Below, in pieces: positions 9,501 through 18,271 of a stretch of DNA of 33,971 nt. Both the position numbers and the translations under genes were made by a program. The DNA lies in contig BRYA01000358.1 of the NCBI GenBank assembly GCA_030267965.1, positions 65,813 through 99,783 of the forward strand, written 5' to 3'. The notes beneath the pieces are model-generated. The model had not been told where the DNA came from. It saw only the letters and a list, made by a program, of their open reading frames with translations, and searched no databases. The stretch is from Triparma columacea (Eukaryota > Sar > Bolidophyceae > Parmales > Triparmaceae). Within the stretch, counting starts at the first letter, position 1, and each line of letters opens with the position of its first letter.

Positions 9501-11728
9501 TCGGGAACGCACTGTCTTCCTCCCCAGGCACCGCGCAAGACGACCCGAGGCTTGTGGCGTGGGTGAGGGAAAAGGTCACGGCGGCTTTTCAGAAAGCAGG
9601 AGCGGCGGAGATAGGCACGCCAATCTTTTCTCCCTCTGAATCGGGCCTTAAAACGTCCCACGAGGTCCTCGACAGGGAGGGGACTGTCTTGGAGGCTAGA
9701 GGAGACCTCCTCAAGGGATTCGCGAGGTGCGTCGCTCGAGCAGGAGCAGTAGGGGCGATCCGCAGATACGATGTGAGCACCATCTACCAAAAGGCCGCGA
9801 AAGGGGGAGGTCCAGTGGAGAGGCTCAACGCCGAGTACAGTGTGGTCATGGACAGTGACGGCAAGGCGGAAACTATTGGGAAGAGGGAGGCAGTTGCAGA
9901 GGTCGAGTGCCTCTTGGTCGCAGAGGACGTTATGCGGGCAATAGGGGAAGGGTGGATTGCGGAGTGGGTGATTGAGGTGGGTAACGCGAGGCTCGAGGAG
10001 CTTATCTTGGATTTGATGGGGTTTGAGGGGACTGAAATAAGACACAAGGTTGCGGGGATTGTGGCCGACCTTACAAAAATGAAAAAGAAAGGCAAGGGAA
10101 TCTGGGAGGAGAAGAACAGGCTCCTCGAGGGGATTAGGGGGCTTGTCGGGGAGGAGGTTCTCGGCAGGCTCAGGCTGTTTTTGTCACCTCAGCTGATGCC
10201 TCTGGCCGTGAACCCTGTCGAAGCGGTAGATAGCATAATGCAGAGCGCCAAACAGGTCGCCCAGAACATGGACTCGACAGCGACCAAGCCAGAAGTTAGG
10301 AAAAGTCAGAGGCTGATGAACGCTATTTCTGAGCAGGTAATGGGGACGAAGCATTCTTTGGAGCTGTACGCTGAAAATAGGGTAGTCGGAAAGGGGGGGA
10401 GCATTCTGTTCGAAATCGGAGGTGGCAGTTGGAGGGGCATGGGGTTTAACGGGCTCTGCTGGTCTGCTTGGATATACGGAATAAACAAGACTGGGATTAA
10501 GGTCGCCGAGGGGGGAAGATTTGACGAGCTTGTGAGGAGGACTAGGCCTCCAGGAAACTTTGGCACGTCCTTAACTAACGAGTACACGACGGCAAGGATA
10601 CCGATATGCGCTGGAGCGCGGTTTCACCTCGACGACGTTTTGCTCGCCATGAGGAAATGGGCCCTGATGGAGAGGTCCAAATCGGGTGACGTCGTTGCTC
10701 AAAACGGAGCTGTCTTGCAGACCATAAGGGTCAGCCTTGGACACCCTCTTCCGCTGATGCAGCATGTTGCCAAGACCAATTTACCCCAGGTCCTCGTGTG
10801 CTCCACGAGGGGTATGGAGGAAGATACCCTGGTGGAAAGGTGCTCCGTGGCGTGGGGTTTGAGAAAGGGTGGCGTGAGGGCGGAGTACCAGAGCCAGGTC
10901 GGAGGACTGTGCATAATGAAGGATGCGAGCATTGAAGACATCAGCACGGTTTGCGGGGTCATGCACGTCCCGATATTGGTGGTGATCAAGATGAAGGACT
11001 ACAAGAACGGGTACGTCAAGGTTAAGAACCTGCTCCTTGGAAGTGATGAAGATGTGGAAACGAGGAACTTGCTCCCAGTGGTTCTCGACGCTCTGGATGG
11101 CGCGGGCGGGGCGGCGAAGGGGGGGGGAGAGGAGATCCAGGGGGGGGGGTTGGTTGGTGTGGGAGGAGAGGTTGGTGTGGGGGAGCTCGATAAGAACATG
11201 ACCTGCTTCTTCGTCGGTCAGGATGGCTACCACGCCGAGAGAAGCAGGGATTTGGGAGGGGGAAAACAGATAAAGGTGGGGAGGAGCGTAATGAAGACGC
11301 TAAGTACAGCGAGGTCAAATGTTAAGAATAGGCTGCGGTCCATGATGGTTGATGATAGGGGGCAATTCGCCCTCTTCGTTTGCGACCTCGGGATCTGGGA
11401 GCTGAGGGAACTAGGAACAGGCGTCACCCTTTTTGGAATGGACAAGTTCGAAAAGGTTCAGGAGGCCCTCGTTTGCAAGTTCGGGGGGGAGCACAAGAGG
11501 ATATGGAAGAATTTTAGGTCGGGAGTCCGGGATGCTCTACAGACGTCGCCTAGGATCTCCACCCTGCTGCTTTATTCGAACGAGACTGCAATCTTTGACG
11601 TGGTTCATTTGGATGGGGGGGGTGACGAGGAGAGTGCCAAGGCGTGGGAGAAGGGCATGAAGGCTGGGGGCGAGGAGGTTGAGGAGGTTGGGGGTGGGGG
11701 AGGGAAGAGGGGCAAGGGGAGGAGATAG
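6514..11728 (+). CDS. GCN2: eIF2alpha kinase GCN2 (RWD, kinase, HisRS-like)
   Basis: Exons 6514..6618, 6760..7830, 7998..8867, 8937..9130 and 9193..11728 give 1591 residues. The first four exons end at GTAAGT, GTGAGA, GTGAGA and GTGAGA; junctions are phase 0, 0, 0 and 2. Exons 1 and 2 together restore an RWD core (L-E-L-L-S-S-M-F-P, later N-F-P-H-G-F-P), the GCN1-binding domain of GCN2. A long acidic linker follows. The kinase has the glycine loop G-S-G-G-G-G-S-V near 254, Lys277, the eIF2-kinase-type Y-I-Q-M-E-Y-C, HRD Asp490 and DFG Asp508. An approximately 60-residue Ser-rich insert precedes V-G-T-A-F-Y-R-A-P-E. From about 755 on comes a histidyl-tRNA-synthetase-like region that in GCN2 senses uncharged tRNA, then a Gly/Lys-rich end. 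Known role: phosphorylate eIF2alpha during amino-acid starvation. I see no pseudokinase domain. Its stop is 27 bp from the convergent PsbP-like gene's stop. Confidence 0.88.
7911..7966 (+). repeat. Pyrimidine minisatellite in GCN2 intron 2
   Basis: About three tandem copies of a roughly 17-bp unit, CCCCAATCTCCCCCCTC, lie within the intron 7831-7997 just before the acceptor at 7997. They probably act as an enlarged polypyrimidine tract. Confidence 0.7.
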
Positions 11729-11755
11729 AAGTGTGTATATTGTGTGAAGTTTTGA

Positions 11756-12589
11756 TTAGAGATTTTCTTCGGATTCATTTTCGACTGGAGCGGCGTCGTC
11801 CTTCCTTGTCCAGCTAGCCCGAATTCCCTTAATATCACCGTTCCCAACCTTCCATTCTTTATCATCCGCCTTTGCCACGAAGCAGTACCCCTCACAAGCC
11901 GTCACCACAAAGACAGTCTCATAGGGGCAGAAGCCAAGACCTAGGTTGGCGCCCACGCCAGAATTGGAGCACTGCGACGGGGCATATGCGAGATCGTAGT
12001 CATAGTATGTCTTGTCACCCTTGGTCCTCTTGGCACCGGCAACAAGGTCAATTCCTCTGCAAAAAGCGACGAGCGAGTTAGGGGATACGACGAGGCTACC
12101 TTTCAACGTTCCTTCAAGAAGGATTAGTGGTCTGTTTGGGGTTACTCACCTCCACTTGTTCTGCTTGTCCGTCAATGTCCCTTCCGGCGTAGTGGGAGGT
12201 ATATTGAAAGTTGAACATATCTTCTGAACGTTCCCCCCCAGATCCTTGAGCTCCAAGTCCGTCGACAGCTTTGTCACAGAAAGGGAAGTACAACAGGAGG
12301 GCTTATTCGGATAAGATGTATCCAAATACGACCCATCTTGAGAACTTTCCCACTTCATCGGAATGTTAAAGGTACTATGAGAATCTACTACCAAACGACT
12401 CTTTAGTTCGACGCTTGTATCTGTCCCAGTTGTATAGAGATTTTCAGCGGTGTCAGCGGGGTCAGCATCGGCGAGGGTTACCTGAGGAGAAAGTAAGATT
12501 GGGATGATTGCGCGTTGGATGAACGCCCTTCGTTGCACGTTAAGCCCCACCGCAAGGTGAAAAATCGAAAGCAAAAAAAATACTTTCAT
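11756..12589 (-). CDS. PsbP-like thylakoid-lumen protein
   Basis: Two exons, complement(11756..12056, 12150..12589), give 246 residues. The 93 bp intron (GTGAGT to TTTTTGCAG) splits an AGA codon in phase 2. The N-terminus starts with a signal peptide (MKVFFLLSIFHLAVG), then Q-R-R-A-F-I-Q-R-A followed by a hydrophobic run and A-D-A, a twin-arginine-type thylakoid transfer signal. The mature part has PsbP-like features: S-T-F-N-I-P with a nearby Trp, a T-Y-Y-D-Y-D-L strand and a late V-F-V-V-T-A-x-E-G-Y-C-F-V-A-K strand pair ending near a conserved Trp. PsbP and PPD proteins act on the lumenal side of photosystem II or in assembly. It is cysteine-rich for the family (C-C, then several singles), so lumenal disulfides are possible. 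Which PsbP subfamily it belongs to is unclear. Its start codon overlaps that of the divergent DUF262 gene. Confidence 0.7.
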
Positions 12590-14126
12590 GTCAAGAAGTC
12601 TGAGTGGGTCTATTTTGGATTTCGGATTTCTGCATAACAAATACATGCACCTCGCGCCATCAACTGTTGCCCCAGAGGTGGCACAGAAAATGTTTCGGAA
12701 TGGGCAAAGAGTGATTGACGTCTCTGAATCCAAAGATGCCGTCTCTGAACAACCTTCCAAGACTAACCATGACACTTCCATCTCTCCCAGTGCACCTCTG
12801 AATGTCCACAACATCAAGTGGAACAAGGATAATGCAGCTTCGTACTTGGAGCAGCTGAAGAAGGCGAACCAGAACGTGATATGCACCTCGAAGGGCACCA
12901 AGGTTGGGAAGGTGACCCCTGACTTCCTCCTGCGTCAAGGCCTTCGGATACCCTTGTTCCAGCGACGCTACTGCTGGACGGCAGCCCAGTGGAACCAGCT
13001 TTACAGAGATGCGACTGCCCTCGCGGACGGGAGGTCGTCCTCCCATAGCCTTGGTCGCATCACCTGCGTGGAGACTGGGGAGGGACTTGTGGTGATTGAC
13101 GGGCAGCAGAGGAACACCAGCTGCGTGCTGCTTTTGGCGGCGATCAGAGACGTTTGCCTGACGCAGTCTCGAGAGGAGGACGCCGATTACGTGAATGGGA
13201 AGATCTTCAACGGCAGGAAGGGAGACGAGCTCCTGGCGTACCTCAAGGGCAAGACCGAATTATTAGACGAAGACGAAACACCCCCTGGGTGCGTTCTCAC
13301 CCCAACCTTTTGTGATAGAAGCAGCTTCTTTTCGGCAGTTCTCCCACCCTCCCAGACATTGATTTCCAATTCATCCTGGTGCCGACCCCTCGAGGCAAAG
13401 GAATATTTTGTCCAAAGGCTCTTGAAAGAAGGCAGAGACGGCAAGAACCTAAAAAAGTTAGCCACTGCGATACTCACCAGGTTCCAGTGGCTATATTTTC
13501 CCCTCGATGTCGACGGGACAGTGCGAGAGGACGGAACCGCCAACCTGAACCTCATTTTCGAGCGCCTAGCCCTGCGGGAGGCAATGTTCTGTCGCCCCCC
13601 GAAGATGAGTATGTACGCGACGATGGAGGCGTGTGACTTCGTCCGTAACTTGCTACTCGGTGGCTTCGGCGATGAAAGTAAAGCCAAGGAAGTTTACCAG
13701 ACGTATTGGCTGCCGGTCGAGAAAAAGGCGGACGCGGCGGGGAAGCGTGAAAATATAGATCCCGGGATGGTCATGGAAACTTTGCTGACGGCGTTCCTGT
13801 CGCACCACAACATCGTCGACAGGAAGCGCGACGTATTGGATACCATGATCGGGGGGAACCTTTACGCTCTATTTAGGGACTATGCTTTGAAGGCTCAGCA
13901 GGAGGAGAATTCTTCAAACTTGGAATTGATTGTGCACGTCCATGAGTTTTCCATGGCCTGGCTCGACGGCAACGTTAGGGATCAGGTTGGTCACAACAGT
14001 TTCAAGCAAGGGCAAGGAGAGAGGCAGGCTGAGAGGCGAAGCGATAAGTGGGCCTGTCCACGTTGCAACTTCCCGAACGACGGGAGCTCGAGATTGTGCA
14101 CGGCGTGCAGTTTTTTTCGAACATAA
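12588..14126 (+). CDS. DUF262 (GmrSD/ParB-like) protein with C-terminal RanBP2 zinc finger
   Basis: A single exon of 512 codons. The DUF262 signature is clear: I-P-L-F-Q-R-R-Y-C-W (about 120-129), then a G-R-I strand and V-I-D-G-Q-Q-R-N-T-S with Asp171. Prokaryotic members (GmrSD, BrxU, SspE) use this D-G-Q-Q-R motif in nucleotide-dependent DNA restriction and phage defence. The middle keeps a family-like I-F-E-R-L-A helix, but I see no HNH nuclease domain (the DUF1524 partner of GmrSD). The last 25 residues form a RanBP2-type zinc finger: W488, C490, C493, N497, C504 and C507, binding RNA or ubiquitin in known cases. The first 100 residues are poorly conserved in appearance. The annotated ATG overlaps the PsbP-like start, so Met at 12645 or 12690 may be the true start. 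Function in a eukaryote is unknown. Possible horizontal origin is inferred from domain and lack of introns. Confidence 0.8.
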   Translation: MSRSLSGSILDFGFLHNKYMHLAPSTVAPEVAQKMFRNGQRVIDVSESKDAVSEQPSKTNHDTSISPSAPLNVHNIKWNKDNAASYLEQLKKANQNVICTSKGTKVGKVTPDFLLRQGLRIPLFQRRYCWTAAQWNQLYRDATALADGRSSSHSLGRITCVETGEGLVVIDGQQRNTSCVLLLAAIRDVCLTQSREEDADYVNGKIFNGRKGDELLAYLKGKTELLDEDETPPGCVLTPTFCDRSSFFSAVLPPSQTLISNSSWCRPLEAKEYFVQRLLKEGRDGKNLKKLATAILTRFQWLYFPLDVDGTVREDGTANLNLIFERLALREAMFCRPPKMSMYATMEACDFVRNLLLGGFGDESKAKEVYQTYWLPVEKKADAAGKRENIDPGMVMETLLTAFLSHHNIVDRKRDVLDTMIGGNLYALFRDYALKAQQEENSSNLELIVHVHEFSMAWLDGNVRDQVGHNSFKQGQGERQAERRSDKWACPRCNFPNDGSSRLCTACSFFRT

Positions 14127-14160
14127 GTAAAACAGTTTATTAGCTTGCCAAATCTAGAAA

Positions 14161-17100
14161 TCAACCCTGGCCACCCCACTTTTTCCGAAAGTTCCTCCCC
14201 GCCGCCGCGCTTTTTGTGCCGTTGTTGTTTCTTTGTAACTCTCTCGACGACCTCATCGATGCGTCTCCGCTCTTCGCCCTCCTCATTCTCCCAGCTTGGT
14301 GTCTCTCCGACTTGTTCTGGAATCCGTTCCCCTTCCCATTCCCTTTGTCCATATCACTTGATTTCTGCATGCTGCTCCACGCCCCCGAAACCGTGACGAC
14401 CTCCCTCCCGTCACCCTTACCCCCCTCGACCCTCCTCCAAGACGCGCAGTTCTCACAGTACTGCAGACCGCTCGATGCGTTGACGTAACCGCACTTGGAG
14501 CACGTCCACTTGCCGTCCTCATCAGCGGCTGCTTTGGCGGCCGCGATTTTCTCCCCGCTCGCGTGGGACCGAGTGACGGCGGTCAAAGCATTCGGGGAAT
14601 CGGGGTTGCTGCTCCCTCCGCTAGAGTAGGCCTCCCTAACCGTGGTCGCGGTTTTGGCCCTCACTCTGTTCTCCTTGATTGTCTTTGGGCTATTGTCTAA
14701 CTGGTATTGCTCGATTGTAGGCCCTTTCATTAATGAGGTTGGTGAGTCCGAGGACGGCTTCGGCAAGAGCGTCGTTTGCCTACCGGGATTAGCATCGGCA
14801 GCGGGCTGCTTCCGAGCAAAAGGGTTGACATTGCCAGCGGCGGCGGGTTGCTTCCGAGCGAAGGGGTTGACATCAGCGTTTGTTCCATCTTCTTTTGGGG
14901 TCCCATAGGCGGACGGCGCGGGTTGCTTCCGAGCGAAGGGGTTGACATCGTTGTTTGTTCCCTCTTCTTTTGGTGTTCTATAGTTTGACGCTGGCGAATC
15001 ATTCGGGGGGGGAGTTGGGGAAGACTTCTGCCTAGCCCAGCTCGGCCACTCCGAAGGTATCTCCTCAGTCGAGTGGTACTCGCTCTCCTGCCTCTCGAGC
15101 TGCTTGGTCTTTAGCGTGGTCTGAGGCCTCTGCTCTGCCGGTTGTTTCTTTTGTTGCATTTGGACCACAGTGGTAGCGGGTCGAGGCTGCTTTTTGGCTG
15201 GCTTGATCTCCCTATACCCGTCAGCGCTCTCGGGGAGGAGGTCATTGATTCCCAAGTCGGCGTAAATCTGCGGGCTGTTGGGGCCGCCCTTGCCGCTCCG
15301 GAGTTCAGCCCTCTTCTTGGCCGTCTTGATGTCGAATCGTCCGACCTCCTTGTACCCGCCCTCGAAGCCTCTGCTCTTGGACTTGTGCGTTGACATCTTC
15401 GGCGTTTTCCCCTTGTCGGTCGGGCTCGGCGGGAGTTGTTGCGCGTTCGCGCCGTTGTTGTCGTCGAGCGATGCGTTGCGGGAGTCGTCGTCGCTCTCTC
15501 CCTCATAGTAGTGGTATTCATCGTTGGCATCACTGAAGGTTGTCTCGGAATCGTCGTCGTCATCGTCTTCCTCGTTGAAGAAAGGGTCCTTAAGTAGCTC
15601 GGTCGCCCTCGGTCTTTCGCTTGGGTCCCTAGCGAAGCACTGGAGGATGATATTCTTCAACTTTGGGTTGGCCTCAATTTTGTCCGAAAGGGGCGGCGGA
15701 TCCTCTGACGTTTGAATGTGAAAAAATAAGGAGACGGGGGTCCTTAGACCCAGGCTCTTCCACGGGGGTTCACCCGTCGCCATCTGCAGCGCTACCCCGC
15801 CCGTGCTCCACATGTCTGCCTTCCTCCCATATTTCTCGTGGCTCAAAACTTCGGGTGCCATGAAATAAGGGGTCCCCTTCATGCTCATTCCCATCCCGTT
15901 TAGCGTCCCCTCCTCGTTCATCTTCTTGGAGGCCCCAAAGTCCGCCAGCTTAACTGTCCCGTAGTTGTCCACCAGAATATTCCCTCCCTTGATGTCCCTG
16001 TGAATGATCCTATGCCCGTGAAGGTACTCTAGACCCAGCAGGACCTGCTTAAGGTAGCTCCTGACGACAGGGATAGAGAATGCCCCCATCTTCACCAGAA
16101 GCGTGGATATACTCCCCCCCGGCACCCACTCCTGGAAGATGTTGAGCACCCCGTCCTCCTCGTTGAGCTCCGCCCCAAAGTACCTCACGATGTTCGGGTG
16201 ACTCAGCTTCCTCATTATGTCGATCTCCGTCTGCAGGTCCTGGACGTCCTTCGCGTCGGCGTTGAATAGCGGCATGGACTTAATCGCCATCAGTGTCCCG
16301 CTTGACTGGTTCATGCCCATGAAAACCGTCCCAAAGCTTCCGTTCCCTATCTTGTTGCCCTGCTTCCATCTCCCCTTCCTGACCCTCTCCCTTCTACTAA
16401 CAGTTGCCCCCCTCGGGTGCGGCCTGCTCAGCGCCTCCTGCACCAGTTGTTTCCCCACGGATCCTCCCGACGACCCGTTAACCGAGTGCTCCATGTTCAT
16501 CGTTCCGTGCTCGACGTTGTCCGACCCCGTCGTCGAGAAGGCCCCGAGGTCGGACCGCTTCCCCTTCTCAGGGGTATGCTTGTAGTTCTCCAAGTCAACG
16601 TGGTCCTCGTCAGAGCTGTATGTGTCCTCGACGCTAGGACTTCTATGATTAAGGACAGGGTTCATGGGGGGGTTGTTGGCGCTGTTAGTGTTGCCGTTGG
16701 GAGGAGGGGGGGGAGGGAGTGACGACGAGCTTCCCTGTTTTGATTTGGGATTTTTGATTTGAGGGGAGTCGGCTATTAGGGGTGGAGAAAGCGACTTCTT
16801 GGGTATTCTATGGTCCTCCTGTAGCTCCTCTGGTATGTCCTCTTGTATCTCGCTCCCCACCGCGCTGGAAACGCTCAGCTCCCTCGACAGTGACGTGCGC
16901 AATGCCGCCGCAGCCGCCGGGAACGGCTTCGGAGGGGGCGACCTCCTGTGTGGGTGCTTAGGGGGGGTTCTGTTTGAGGCCGTGGGGGCGGGGGCGGGAG
17001 CGTAGGCTGGGGGAGGGGCAGTGAAAGAAGGCTCGTCGAAATCGTTCTCGTAGTCGCTTTCGTAGTCGGCGCCGTAGTCAGCGTCCGAGTAATTGTTCTG

Positions 17101-17861
17101 AGAACTCCCAGACACATTGCGGAGGAATGCCAACTGGTTTGGGGAGAGCTGGGACTCCTTCAACGAGCGGAAAGGGTTGAGTTAGTGTTGAGTTAGGGTT
17201 GAGTTAGTGTTTAGAATCATCGTGCTGCTTCCTTCTCTCCATTCTCACCTGTTCCTCTATCCACATTGATACAGTTTTTCCCTCCCGAGGAGATGCGAAA
17301 TCCAGCCCAGCAGGCTGCGACTGCTGGTCTAATCTGCCGATATCCAAGGTAGGCGCTTTGGCCCGAGGGGGGTGCAATGGCTCCCTAGGCTGGGGAGGAG
17401 GAGCGAAGCGACAACCCAAGTGGGTTAGAGTTTAGAAGAAGAAGAAGTTGTTTTGTCGGACGAAGTTTTTGCACCAAGGTCGTGTCGTGTCGTGTTCATC
17501 CATGTCGAACCCCCGTCTCCCCCGTGCCCTCCTTTGCCATGACGGTCCATAAAATTCTCACCTCCTCCCCCTCCCCCTGTCCCCTATCTCTCTCATCTCT
17601 CTCATCTCCCCCCCCTGTCCCAATGACCACCTGTTTAGCAAGTTCATCAGCGACTCCCCCCTCCACCCCCCTCCTCTTAAGCCTCTCGCTAACGAACTCC
17701 TTCACTGCAGCGCTGTCCATGTTCTCCCTAACACCTTGGTAGGTTCGAGAGGATAGGATCTTGTTGAGGAGGACACATAGAGAATCTAAAGTTTCAGGGG
17801 TTGGAGTGTGACCGAGGATAGAGAGATAACAGAGCTGGACTAGATCTGGGGAGGCTGACAT
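14161..17861 (-). CDS. MAP kinase kinase kinase (STE11/MEKK/ANP-like) with RanBP2 zinc finger
   Basis: Exons complement(14161..17157, 17249..17389, 17562..17861), all phase 0, give 1145 residues. Donors are GTGAGAATTTT and GTGAGAATGG. The first exon encodes a helical N-terminus I do not recognise. The kinase spans about 420-690: G-N-G-S-F-G-T-V, Lys440, H-R-D-I-K-G-G-N with Asp535, DFG Asp553, G-T-P-Y-F-M-A-P-E and W-S-T-G-G. The H-R-D-I-K-G-x-N and M-K-G-T-P-Y-F-M motifs are typical of MEKK/NPK1-type MAPKKKs, which phosphorylate MAP2Ks in stress or division cascades. Downstream is an acidic loop (E-E-D-D-D-D-D-D), then Gln/Lys-rich disorder with repeated N-P-F-A-R-K-Q-P-A. A RanBP2-type finger follows (W1031, C1033, C1036, N1040, C1048, C1051), with seven instead of six residues between Asn and the third Cys. 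The tail is basic and disordered. The upstream pathway cannot be inferred. Confidence 0.85.
14800..14990 (-). repeat. Imperfect repeats encoding NPFARKQPA
   Basis: Within the MAPKKK tail, N-P-F-A-R-K-Q-P-A appears three times. The first two copies each follow a T-P-K-E-E/D-G-T-N-x-D-V leader. The DNA units are about 69 bp and a shorter 36 bp, clearly derived from each other. Confidence 0.8.
17158..17248 (-). other. MAPKKK intron with multiplied branch-point motif
   Basis: Reading on the minus strand, the intron starts GTGAGAATGG and contains an imperfect CTAACTCAAC(C/A)CTAAC array, giving four CTAAC-type branch points in about 35 bp before the acceptor TTGAAG. Confidence 0.75.
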
Positions 17862-18271
17862 TGCTTAATTTATGAGGGGAGACTATTCGAGGAGAGGATT
17901 GTGGGAATGGATTAGAGGAGGGATGAGGATGGGATAGGTTAGCTGGGGGTTGGGGGGGGATATATTGATGTATAGAGGTTGTAAGTGTAGGAGAGGAGAG
18001 CTATTAATGAAGCTGAGAGGAGAATTAGGGGTGAAAGTTTGAAGGCAAAAAAAGGTCAAAAGGAGCCCAAAAATCCAAGCTAAAAAAGGCAAAAAAATAG
18101 CATGGTAAGATAGCCTAAATACCTCCTCCTCATCTTTAAATACACAACATTTGCCCCACACGTAATACTTCAAACATCAAATTGTTTTATAGACTACATT
18201 CAACATCGTTATTCCCTCCAATAGGGACTAATTCATCCAGCCGATTGCCTCATTTACGGGGAACTGTTAAA
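17862..18271. other. Divergent intergenic region (MAPKKK / RCC2-like)
   Basis: About 410 bp between two divergent start codons, more AT-rich than the flanking genes. It has an A-rich stretch with GGCAAAAAAA-like repeats at roughly 18040-18100. It probably holds both promoters, but I see no recognisable element such as a convincing TATA box. Confidence 0.5.
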
